From positions 1-52,363 of the forward strand of contig JAFLST010000003.1 in NCBI GenBank assembly GCA_022510815.1: a DNA stretch of 52,363 bases, written 5' to 3'. How positions within the stretch are numbered: the first letter of the stretch is position 1; each line of letters begins with the position of its first letter. The position numbers and the translations under genes are program-made. Below are positions 34,901 to 40,771 of the stretch, in pieces. The DNA is from Christensenellaceae bacterium. Lineage in GTDB: Bacteria > Bacillota > Clostridia > Christensenellales > Aristaeellaceae. The notes beneath the pieces are model-generated. The model searched no databases, was not told the DNA's origin, and was given only the letters and a program-made list of their open reading frames with translations.

Positions 34901-35396
34901 AACGATCAATGCCAACGCCATGGCCATCGCGGCCTTCACCAACACCCGGAACGCGGGCAGCCTGACGGTCAGCAAGACGGTAAAGGGCACGGCCGGCGAG
35001 ACGAACAGGGCGTTCAACTTCACGGTGATGCTCAGCGATACCAGCATTAACGGCACCTACGGCGACATGACGTTCAGCAACGGCGTGGCCAGCTTCAAGC
35101 TCAGCCATGGTCAGTCCAAGACCGCATCCGGTCTCCCGGCGGGCGTGCGCTACTCCGTCGCCGAGCTGGAAGCCAATCAGGATGGCTATACCACGACGGC
35201 TGTGGGCGAGAAGGGCGATATTGCGAATGCGGTGGTCAGCTCGGCGATCTTCATGAACACGAAGGACGCCCCTGAAGTGCCGCAGACCGGCGATAACAGC
35301 CGTCTGGGCCTGTGGATCGGCCTGATGATCGCTTCCATGCTTGGCTTGTGCGTGAGCTTCCTGACCGGCAGGAGAAAGGGTTCCAATCTCAAGTAA
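28971..35396 (+). CDS. Giant LPXTG-type cell-wall adhesin with VWA domain and pilin repeats
   Basis: A 2141-residue surface protein. The ATG at 28971 has GAGGAGG eight bases upstream and starts a Sec signal (RRFLSLLLCMMMVFACVS). A von Willebrand A domain begins near residue 245: MIDAS motif DASGSM at 258-263, a Thr in TATWTG near 890, and VFTDGLDTD with Asp926. Between the first and second MIDAS motifs lie some 550 extra residues, including a LamG-like lectin fold (ILIDNVNVFDAALTPAEIVK near residue 630). Beyond ~1020 comes a stalk, then five ~101-residue pilin/Cna-B-like repeats from residue 1590, each with SKTV and FVNTRN blocks that suit Lys-Asn isopeptide bonds. VPQTGDN at 2103-2109, a membrane segment and a basic tail complete the sorting signal. 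Likely role: adhesion as a stalk or pilus tip. Confidence 0.93.
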   Translation: MRRFLSLLLCMMMVFACVSQTLTTALAAGTTGEAMDGYNELHFLVRHWHTVTVDGDKLQSATQRSASAVAIEGYITPNGTGYSIRARRYLGIESQAEYEIITNDNLRGMSEYIESVDLREGKITLKQHPLVEDVESFAGYSVTAGHSATKDVNDGNLTIEYSPSVHLVKSHAFYTASAQSRKGLGAGDKSADSEANWPYEEQDTAWENSTKVYNTAKGLHTDKTASENKNYSDNRTFDIELEAWYSIGKAPYIGMVLDASGSMAFTVGEPKVISIYDKLGKDSDKLKELEAKKLPEDTTDTAVWQDKFLTDEQVAYLLNKYKTDNSRLSSSGYSYYVYDATGAEEYAPLGYWDGTVESDEDDIPVWIGQYTFTSGSRAVNSRTLERDALQVVRAEDGKAYEFVGSEVVTSGSGPDRTITFTNRVDVRSGDPEAAAFNVTGSSGGLLLGAKPTGNSVTVTFDVIRNASENKPTITLEPELLYMGPLSSVGASYYRSVRRGTGSINRFAGYQSTMNADTGIPSLGSAVTNVNNVFNGNGNYAKHTIVLSYDGDSNTLTTYMGDSIAGATVAVNDTQNQNPNSPNDGASLELTKGDINIILGGFAFRDVTNEKYPAPPTYGGAPILIDNVNVFDAALTPAEIVKIMEDAAPIDASEQFVAKSDESDDATNLGTIERRYLTVKNGALQGVAGWYFINPVNNWNANYNNPDIETAKTLNGTPSQYGTMQRGYPNDVALPGKTEKVAGDDQSMYTPATGVDTPVRFYIDSEGNLRCFFASAIDQKEADQNAELGCSYVYERQDNSYTKTEALQRAIGAFVTRLSETSPTSKVSAVRFSSSHDTLINNQDQLRKLLLLKWTNETYNSLRAMALQYGDGGTQAHSDDNEYNYGLTGSTATWTGLWAFNDMLASKDEKGQAFDPETPKYLIVFTDGLDTDVSGNTAYVNEAKTIASNLRKQGYTIFAVLLDGGPVVDGTDQYARAWDFLASLASKEEYVFVSIDATNEFEKVNDLVDMFTNEILNKNIINPLPDYSVKDYIDPRFDLIDAKGNIWHLNAKGQVEVKDPDGAAVETLNQTSAPWHIVLSEANDVETSAKEADLYYDSSNDMYYLLWTKQEIPNCTEDAHKLNVWNARITIRAKEDFIGGRAVLTNGHDANMNYVFYPGEDDKSTGDENVFGASGTGRTIVGNQEPSGDGEVVHPSKGFPRVVVNVPSIVDGADNENVIYMGETAHNAEIIEGIVDDAIKFAKDNGYWTQWYWEYLHRFEANGLGNDSIATLLDKKVVDLDYYYLPDAPGGNKTNSTGSKEFHEKDKLGTLRYTLKSLMGEADNPGTDNEETRNNLTRRMTLSVTFVPDSEAVRESANNNSLIIEKNAKNGIVYKWDSGYKKVVGVELGNPTAKYDAVTHIVSGNVVLQMIVPQAAVTYLQTLMPGQTITYRAALTRTWDERNIKDQIVAYLDAEFKVPEEAVNGQVIVTVTADKIQYAPGYEYVKAYGLPKGTYTLKNVADGTTQSTLFTFSDIVAVTLEDEHQGLFAPQYPNQYGEIVDGQQKPLTDFKATYDAADSTSPQLGTDTAEGMDYIDERYALLQVTILVDAGNLTVSKTVTGNGGETNKDFTFTVTLDDKSVNGKLGEMTFIDGVATFTLKHGESKTANGLPAGVGYEVKESGNEGYISTSTNAKGNVAENTEVAFVNTRNVVGLTVSKTVAGNGGEKDKDFTFTVTLDDKSVNGKLGEMTFIDGVATFTLKHGESKTAAGLPAGVGYEVKESGNEGYVTTSTNAKGNVAENTEAAFVNTRNVVGLTVSKTVAGNGGETDKDFTFTVTLDDKSVNGKLGEMTFIDGVATFTLKHGESKTAAGLPVGVGYEVKESGNEGYVTTSTNASGNVAENTEVAFVNTRNVGGLTVTKTVAGNGGETNKEFSFTVTLSDKSINGAYGRMNFVNGVANFKLKHGDSITAQFLPIGVTYTVKEETPEGYAVTATGATGTINANAMAIAAFTNTRNAGSLTVSKTVKGTAGETNRAFNFTVMLSDTSINGTYGDMTFSNGVASFKLSHGQSKTASGLPAGVRYSVAELEANQDGYTTTAVGEKGDIANAVVSSAIFMNTKDAPEVPQTGDNSRLGLWIGLMIASMLGLCVSFLTGRRKGSNLK
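33738..35267 (+). repeat. Five tandem ~303-bp repeats inside the adhesin gene
   Basis: Units start at 33738, 34044, 34347, 34650 and 34956. Units 1-3 are almost identical in DNA, sharing long exact runs, while units 4 and 5 have diverged. The array can change copy number by recombination without breaking the frame. Confidence 0.95.
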
Positions 35397-35405
35397 ATCA
35401 AGATC

Positions 35406-35431
35406 GGGAGGCCTCAGAAATGGGGCCTCCC
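35406..35431. terminator. Adhesin gene terminator
   Basis: GGGAGGCC/GGCCTCCC stem followed by TTTGTT on the plus strand, between converging genes. Confidence 0.8.
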
Positions 35432-35435
35432 TTTG

Positions 35436-36575
35436 TTATGCCTCGTTTTTCATCAGCCGCTCCACCACCGCGGCGGTATCGTCGATATCCTGCTCCGTGT
35501 TGTAAATGCCCGGCGAGAAGCGCACAGCACCCGAGGCCAGCGTACCCAGCCATGTGTGAACAGCCGGTGCGCAGTGGAGACCGCCGCGCACCGCAATGCC
35601 CGAGGCGTCAAGGCCGTCCGCCAGCAGCCCGGAGTCGACGCCCTTGGGGACGATGCTGGTGATTCCCACGGCGGGGGCGTCAGGGTGGCCCAGCACGGTC
35701 ACGCCGGCAATGTCCTCAAGCTGCTCCCGCAGGCGGCGGTTCAGGTGGTGTTCGTATTCACGAATCTCCGGCAAATGCCGCCGGACAAACCGAATGCCGC
35801 AGAGGAGACCCGCGATGCCCGGCAGATTCAGTGTGCCGGACTCGTAGCGGTCGGGGAGGAGGTCCGGCTGACGGACGGATTCGGAGGCGCTGCCTGTCCC
35901 GCCGAGGATCAGCGGCTCGGGGTCAACGCCCTCGCTGAGAGCCAGAATGCCCGTGCCGTGGGGGCCCAGCAGTCCCTTGTGCCCCGGCATGGCCACCATG
36001 TCCGCGTGCAGAGCAATGGGGCTCACGTCCAGCACGCCAGCCGTCTGAGCCGCGTCCACCAGCAGGGGTACGCCGTTCTCCTTGCAGACCGCGCCGAGCC
36101 GCGCAACAGGCTGTATCACACCGGTGACGTTGCTGGCATGGCAGAGGATGACCAGCCCGGTCTTTGGCGTGATGAACCGCTGCAGCGTGTGCGGCTGGAG
36201 CACGCCCGTTCTGTCCGGCGGCAGCACCCGCACGGTGATGTCCCCGGCGGTGACGTAGCGATCCAGCAGGCGCATGACGGCATTGTGCTCCGCGTGGGTG
36301 CAGAGCACTTCGTCGCCCCGGTGCAGCGTGCCGGTGATGGCGATATTCAGCGCTTCGGTGCCGTTTCGGGTGAAGATGATGCGCTCCGGCTGCTCCATGC
36401 CCAGCAGCATGGCCGCCTCCTCGCGGCAGGCTTGTACCACGCGGCCAGCCTGAATTGCCAGCCTGTGTCCGCCGCGCCCCGGATTCACCCCCAGATGGGT
36501 CAGCGCGCCCGTCACGGCCCGGATCACCTGAGGCGGCTTGGGAAAGCTGGTGGCAGCGTTGTCAAGATAGATCAT
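35436..36575 (-). CDS. Cysteine desulfurase-family (class V aminotransferase) protein
   Basis: A 379-residue PLP enzyme predicted to release sulphur from cysteine, or selenium from selenocysteine, onto its own cysteine. It opens with YLDNAATSFPKPPQV. PLP contacts appear in FTRNGTEALN and VDAAQTAG, the Schiff-base lysine in MPGHKGLLGPHGTG, and the reactive cysteine in AVRGGLHCAPAVHTWLGT. It belongs to the SufS-like subgroup rather than NifS/IscS. No Fe-S scaffold gene is near. It diverges from a DUF3343 gene, a putative sulphur/selenium carrier, so the two may work as a pair. GGAGG lies six bases before the ATG. Confidence 0.92.
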   Translation of the reverse strand: MIYLDNAATSFPKPPQVIRAVTGALTHLGVNPGRGGHRLAIQAGRVVQACREEAAMLLGMEQPERIIFTRNGTEALNIAITGTLHRGDEVLCTHAEHNAVMRLLDRYVTAGDITVRVLPPDRTGVLQPHTLQRFITPKTGLVILCHASNVTGVIQPVARLGAVCKENGVPLLVDAAQTAGVLDVSPIALHADMVAMPGHKGLLGPHGTGILALSEGVDPEPLILGGTGSASESVRQPDLLPDRYESGTLNLPGIAGLLCGIRFVRRHLPEIREYEHHLNRRLREQLEDIAGVTVLGHPDAPAVGITSIVPKGVDSGLLADGLDASGIAVRGGLHCAPAVHTWLGTLASGAVRFSPGIYNTEQDIDDTAAVVERLMKNEA

Positions 36576-36647
36576 GGCGGGCCTCCTTCACGCACAAAAC
36601 GCTCTGTCCGTGTATAATCTATGGAGTGGAGAAGGAGGTAGAACCCC

Positions 36648-36938
36648 ATGGTAGAGAATTTCGGCATGGCATCCTTCCGTTCCCGGCAGCAGGTCATGAA
36701 CTTCGAGCGCGATCTGCGCCGCAGCGGCGTCAAGACGTCCATCATCACCACGCCCCGCAGCGTCTCGCTCGGCTGCGGCCTGTCGGTGCGCTTCGAGCTG
36801 AGGGATCAGCAGGCGGTTAAGGAGGTTTTCCGTGCGACGCAGCCGGGCAACCTCATCGGCTTCTATCTTGTCGAGCGTGACGGGGCAGGGAAGACGAACG
36901 TTAAGCCGCTGGGCATCCAGGTCAATTACACAGGCTGA
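36648..36938 (+). CDS. DUF3343 putative Se/S carrier-like protein
   Basis: A 96-residue cytoplasmic protein. It opens with strand-helix segments (MASFRSRQQVMNFERDLR) and carries TTPRSVSLGCGLSVRF, the region where DUF3343 proteins hold their conserved cysteine. Pfam names this family a putative Se/S carrier. AAGGAGG (36631-36637) is ten bases before the ATG, and a TATAAT box lies at 36613-36618 without a good -35. Divergent pairing with the cysteine desulfurase-like gene supports a sulphur or selenium transfer role, by inference. Confidence 0.78.
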   Translation: MVENFGMASFRSRQQVMNFERDLRRSGVKTSIITTPRSVSLGCGLSVRFELRDQQAVKEVFRATQPGNLIGFYLVERDGAGKTNVKPLGIQVNYTG

Positions 36939-36974
36939 CGTGTCAGGCAGCGGAAAAGCATCAGGCAATGGATT

Positions 36975-36997
36975 GCGGGAGGAAACAGGCCTCCCGC
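36975..36997 (+). terminator. DUF3343 gene terminator
   Basis: GCGGGAGG/CCTCCCGC stem followed by GCTTTTGCTTG. Confidence 0.75.
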
Positions 36998-37159
36998 GCT
37001 TTTGCTTGTTATCCTGTCCAACCTTTGCTTTTCTTGCTTGTCCGGTGATCCTTATGATCTTGGCACGCCGCGTTTTCTTGCCATTAGGCTCGCCTCTGCG
37101 CGCGGAACATCTGTCTTCGCGGCGTTTTGTTGGAAAAGTAACTTTTTTCAGGATAGGGC

Positions 37160-37188
37160 TTGCAAATTCGGCTTATTCGTGGTATGAT
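37160..37188 (+). promoter_or_regulatory. rpsT promoter
   Basis: TTGCAA (37160-37165), 17-nt spacer, TATGAT (37183-37188). Confidence 0.7.
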
Positions 37189-37194
37189 GGATAG

Positions 37195-37306
37195 CGCTGG
37201 AATTGCGCTGTGATGCAGCGGCATGAACCGTATGAGTCATTCATCGGCGGTGCGGCATGCAGTCCCGCACCCCGGTATCCATCCGAAGAGCAGGAGGTGA
37301 ATCGAG
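37195..37306 (+). promoter_or_regulatory. rpsT leader, possible r-protein autoregulatory structure
   Basis: About 110 nt of untranslated RNA before a TTG start. It contains a GGTGCGG/CCGCACC stem (37249-37255 with 37265-37271) just upstream of the AGGAGGTGA site. Ribosomal protein leaders often bind their own product, but no known S20 leader motif was recognised. Confidence 0.3.
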
Positions 37307-37573
37307 TTGCCGAATATCAAGTCCGCCAAAAAGCGCGTGAAGGTCAGTGAGAAGAAGAACCTGCGCAACCGCATGATTAAGAGCGCCGTCCGTACTTCTG
37401 TGAAGAAGTTCGAGGCTGCTGTCGCCGCCGACGCTGCGACCGCTGCTGCGCAGTTGACCGCGACCACCTCCGCGATTGATAAGGCCGCGGCGAAGGGCGT
37501 CATCCACAAGAACGCCGCCAACCGCAAGAAGGCCCGTCTGGCCAAGCAGCTCAGCAAGGCTGCTGCCGTGTGA
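37307..37573 (+). CDS. rpsT: 30S ribosomal protein S20
   Basis: Binds 16S rRNA early in small-subunit assembly. 88 residues, very rich in Lys and Ala, normal length. The start is PNIKSAKKRVKVSEKKNLRN and the end ANRKKARLAKQLSKAA, both typical. The start codon is TTG at 37307, set by AGGAGGTGA (37292-37300) six bases before it; rare start codons on rpsT occur in other bacteria and lower its translation. Monocistronic with its own terminator. Confidence 0.97.
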   Translation: MPNIKSAKKRVKVSEKKNLRNRMIKSAVRTSVKKFEAAVAADAATAAAQLTATTSAIDKAAAKGVIHKNAANRKKARLAKQLSKAAAV

Positions 37574-37590
37574 GGATCAGGCACCGCCAT

Positions 37591-37627
37591 AAAGCCCCTT
37601 TCCATCTGACTGATGGAGAGGGGCTTT
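37591..37627 (+). terminator. rpsT terminator
   Basis: Two-part stem, AAAGCCCCT with AGGGGCTTT and TCCATC with GATGGA, ending in TTTT. Confidence 0.9.
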
Positions 37628-37860
37628 TGCAACCTCTGATCCGCTGAACACGAAAAGCGTTTGACAAAAGTAAAAAGAACGCTTGGTTGGCAGGAATTCC
37701 CGAAAAAGAGGCGAAAAGATACTAAGCGTTTCATCGCAGAACAGGAAAATAGGTGTTACAAAGGAAAATTTCGCACAGGATGCAAGATTTTGCCCCTGTG
37801 AGGAGTTATATACCCGAGAATGCCGTGATGAGCGGCTGGAATGCAGGAGGTACCGTACCG

Positions 37861-38805
37861 ATGAAAAAGAGATGGCTGGCCCTGATGCTGGCGGGGATGA
37901 TGTTCGCCCTGCCGGTTCTGGGCATGGCGGAGGAACCGGCGGCTTTCGATGCGTCGCGGGTTGCGCCGCTGCTGGACGCGGTCACTTCGGCGGCGCTGGG
38001 CGCTGACGAGGCGACGCTGAGCCTCACGGAGGAGGAGGCCCTGACGGAGGGCTTCCTGCTGCGGCTGACGAAGGCTTTGGGGGACAACGGTCTCGCAGCG
38101 GACGCGCTGAGCGATCTGGTGGCGATGCCGCTGCCGGCGCAGGGAGCGAACGGTGAGGCGGCTGTCAAGGCGCTGTCGCTGCAGGTCCTCAACGCGGACA
38201 TGAGCGAAGATGGCGACTTGGTGATGCTCGTCGGCGAGGTTGCTGACGCGGAAGGTCAGCTTCTGGGCCAGCGGGCGGTTGTCGAGCTGCACCGGGAGGC
38301 CGCTTCACCCGTGGGCTGGAAGGTGTACCGCTTTGTCGTGGGCGACACGGAGCTTGAGGAAGCGCTGCTGGAGAGCTACTTCGCCAAGACGATGATCGAG
38401 TACATCAACGCGGCTTGCGGCTACTCCATCCAGTATCCGGCCATCTTCACGGAAGATCTGATCGTTGAGATGCCCAGCGGCATTCAGGCGGAACTTCCGG
38501 ACGGCACGGCGAGCTTCTCGGTTACCCGGATGGAGAACGTCAATGGTCTGAACATCGACGCGCTCCTGACGGAGGAGTCGCAGATTGCCCCGGGCACGCA
38601 GGTGGTGGTGGACGAGGTGACCGGCGCGGGCCGGAGCATCGCGTTCGATGAGGAGGGCTTCATCCATGAGGCTATCTTCTTCGTGACCGAGGGGTATATC
38701 TATCAGGCGGAGCTGAACTACCCGTCGGATCAGGCGGAGGACTTCATGCAGTACACGGACTTCATGATGAATTCCTTCTCCGCTGATGAGCTGGGTCTCG
38801 GCTGA
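37861..38805 (+). CDS. Secreted protein of unknown function
   Basis: A 314-residue exported protein. The ATG at 37861 follows AGGAGG by ten bases and begins a Sec signal (KKRWLALMLAGMMFALPVLG, cleavage near MAEE) with no lipobox cysteine. Residues ~30-160 are Ala/Leu/Asp-rich. The C-terminal ~120 residues start CGYSIQYPAIFTEDLIVEMP, which resembles the opening of PsbP-like/DUF1795 domains. A consensus TTGACA occurs at 37661-37666 but I see no matching -10. It lies 47 nt before the SH3b protein gene, so the two may be co-expressed at the cell surface. No function can be given. Confidence 0.72.
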   Translation: MKKRWLALMLAGMMFALPVLGMAEEPAAFDASRVAPLLDAVTSAALGADEATLSLTEEEALTEGFLLRLTKALGDNGLAADALSDLVAMPLPAQGANGEAAVKALSLQVLNADMSEDGDLVMLVGEVADAEGQLLGQRAVVELHREAASPVGWKVYRFVVGDTELEEALLESYFAKTMIEYINAACGYSIQYPAIFTEDLIVEMPSGIQAELPDGTASFSVTRMENVNGLNIDALLTEESQIAPGTQVVVDEVTGAGRSIAFDEEGFIHEAIFFVTEGYIYQAELNYPSDQAEDFMQYTDFMMNSFSADELGLG

Positions 38806-38852
38806 CCGGGAAGACAAGCAAAACGATTTTGATGAACTGGAGGAACAAAACG

Positions 38853-40598
38853 ATGAAACGGTTGATGGCTTTCTGTCTGGCGCTGATGCTGCTGGTGTGC
38901 GCCGTTCCCATGCGGCAGGCTGACGCGGCGAGCATGACCGCGACGGTCAAGGGCGGCTGGCTCCATTTGCGGCAGTCTCCCAGCACCTCGTCGGCTATCA
39001 TTTCGAGCTACTACACCGGTACGAAGGTGACCATCCTCGGCAGCAGCGGAAGCTGGTATCATGTCAAGGTCGGCAGCAAGACCGGCTACATGATGGCCTC
39101 TTACCTGAATGTGAATGCCGATTCGGGCAGCACCAGCGCGCCCTCCGGCAACCTGAACATCACCGCGTGGGTGACCAGCGCCAACGGCGGCAATGTCCGC
39201 ATGCGTTCCGGCCCCAGCACCAACTACAGCGTGCTTGCCAGCTATAAGGTCGGCACGCAGGTCACGATCCTTGCCAAGGGCACTTACTGGTTCCAGATCA
39301 GCGTCAACGGCAAGGTTGGCTACATGATGAGCAGCTACCTGACCACCACCGCGCCCGGTTCCTCCAGCGGCTCCAGCGATCTGCCCAGCGGCGGCTCCGG
39401 TTACATCGCCTATGTCTGGGCGGCTAATGGCGGCACCGTGAACCTCCGCCTCGGCGCTGGCAAGAACTTCAGCGTCATCGGCAGCTATTCTGTCGGCACG
39501 CCTGTTACCGTGCTGACCTATGGCACGACTTGGTGCTCCGTCCGCGTCGGCACCCGCACCGGCTACATGATGACCGAGTTCCTGCGCACTGATAACGCTT
39601 CTTCTGGCGGCGCGACCACCTCGCCGTCCGGCGGCTATGTTGCCTATGTGACCAGCACCAACGGTAAGGGTGTGAACCTGCGCTCCGGCGCCGGCAAGAG
39701 CTACCGCGTTATCGCCGTGCTGCCCGTGGGCACCCAGCTCACCGTGCTCCAGCACAACGCGAAGTGGGATATGGTTCGTTTCGGCACCACCGACGGCTAC
39801 ATGGACAACAGCTTCCTGACCACCATCGCGCCCGACGGTTCTGCCTCCGATACGCCCTCCGGCAGCTACACCGCGACGGTTTACTGCGCCACCAACAGCT
39901 TCCCGGTTCGCATGCGCAAGGGTGCTGGCACGGGCTTTGCCGTCATCGCCAGCGTGCCTCAGGGCGCTAAGGTTACGGTCATGTCCGTGAGCAATGGCTG
40001 GGCCTACATCACCTACAACGGCACCACCGGCTACATGATGGCCAGCTTCCTGCTCCGCAACACGACCGACGTGACCGCCGTCGCCGTGAACACCTACACG
40101 GCCAAGCCCGGCGACACGCTGACCGCCACCACCACGCCTGCCGGCGCGACCGTCACCTATTCTTGGGTTGACAGTCAGGGCAACGTGCTGGCTGCGACGA
40201 GCACCTACACCGTCAGGACGGACGACGTCGGCAAGCAGATCGCTGTGCGCGTCGTCGGTACGGGCGATTACAGCGGCAATGTGATCAGCCCCTATGTCAC
40301 CATCGTTGAAGCGGCCAAGACTGAGCTGACCGGCGTGACCATCAGCAACGGCATTTCGCCCGTTGTTGGTCAGGTTCTGACGGCCAGTGTGACCCCCGCT
40401 GGTGCGACCGCCACTTACAGGTGGTTCCGCGGCGACGGCACGCAGGTTGGCACCAGCTCCTCCTACGAGGTTTCCGAGAAGGATCTGGGCTATGTCCTGT
40501 ACTGCGTCGCGACGGGTCTGGGCGACTACAGCGGTGAGGTGAAGAGCGAGGCCACCGGCGTTGTGAGGGCGGAGGCCACGAAAACTGACCTGAAGTAA
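38853..40598 (+). CDS. Secreted protein with five SH3b and two Ig-like domains
   Basis: A 581-residue exported protein. The ATG at 38853 has GGAGG about nine bases upstream and starts a Sec signal (KRLMAFCLALMLLVCAVPMR). Five bacterial SH3 domains of about 80 residues follow, each with an NLR/VRMRSGPS-type strand, a YxVGT turn and GYMM/GYMD: start blocks GGWLHLRQSPS, GNVRMRSGPS, GTVNLRLGAG, KGVNLRSGAG and FPVRMRKGAG. Such domains bind peptidoglycan. Residues ~405-575 are two Ig-like domains of the TLTATTTPAGATVTYSW type. There is no enzyme domain and no sorting signal, so attachment is presumably by SH3b binding. Confidence 0.9.
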   Translation: MKRLMAFCLALMLLVCAVPMRQADAASMTATVKGGWLHLRQSPSTSSAIISSYYTGTKVTILGSSGSWYHVKVGSKTGYMMASYLNVNADSGSTSAPSGNLNITAWVTSANGGNVRMRSGPSTNYSVLASYKVGTQVTILAKGTYWFQISVNGKVGYMMSSYLTTTAPGSSSGSSDLPSGGSGYIAYVWAANGGTVNLRLGAGKNFSVIGSYSVGTPVTVLTYGTTWCSVRVGTRTGYMMTEFLRTDNASSGGATTSPSGGYVAYVTSTNGKGVNLRSGAGKSYRVIAVLPVGTQLTVLQHNAKWDMVRFGTTDGYMDNSFLTTIAPDGSASDTPSGSYTATVYCATNSFPVRMRKGAGTGFAVIASVPQGAKVTVMSVSNGWAYITYNGTTGYMMASFLLRNTTDVTAVAVNTYTAKPGDTLTATTTPAGATVTYSWVDSQGNVLAATSTYTVRTDDVGKQIAVRVVGTGDYSGNVISPYVTIVEAAKTELTGVTISNGISPVVGQVLTASVTPAGATATYRWFRGDGTQVGTSSSYEVSEKDLGYVLYCVATGLGDYSGEVKSEATGVVRAEATKTDLK

Positions 40599-40619
40599 TC
40601 CCTCAGAGAATTCATTCCA

Positions 40620-40653
40620 CGGCGCGAATCATCACAAATGATGGTTCGCGCCG
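40620..40653 (+). terminator. Terminator after the SH3b protein gene
   Basis: CGGCGCGAA/TTCGCGCCG stem with inner CAT/ATG pairing, followed by CTTTTGTTTTT. Confidence 0.9.
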
Positions 40654-40771
40654 CTTTTGTTTTTCCCCGATTGTGGCAAGCTAAGGGTATGTAATGCTTG
40701 AAAGCGGGAGGAACGGACATGGCGCGGCGGATACGTTACGAGAACAGCCTTGGGGCAGGGGAGGCGCGTCC

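Larger units (their letters stand above)
36939..37306. other. Intergenic region: terminator, promoter and leader of rpsT
   Basis: Holds the DUF3343 terminator (36975-36997), the rpsT promoter (37160-37188) and a ~110-nt rpsT leader. In between, ACGCCGCG (37065-37072) pairs perfectly with CGCGGCGT (37118-37125), each followed by TTTT. No reading frame with a ribosome site was found. Confidence 0.55.

Noticed and set aside
32526-35108. An 860-codon antisense frame across the adhesin repeats
   Set aside because: Its repetitiveness simply reflects the tandem repeats on the coding strand; no start signals and no recognisable domain.
35433-36617. A 394-codon rightward frame opposite the cysteine desulfurase gene
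   Set aside because: Shadow frame; it crosses the start region of the real gene and lacks a ribosome site.
37249-37271. T-box or known riboswitch in the rpsT leader or other long leaders
   Set aside because: No GGGTGG-type T-box sequence, and no conserved riboswitch core was recognised in any leader in the window.
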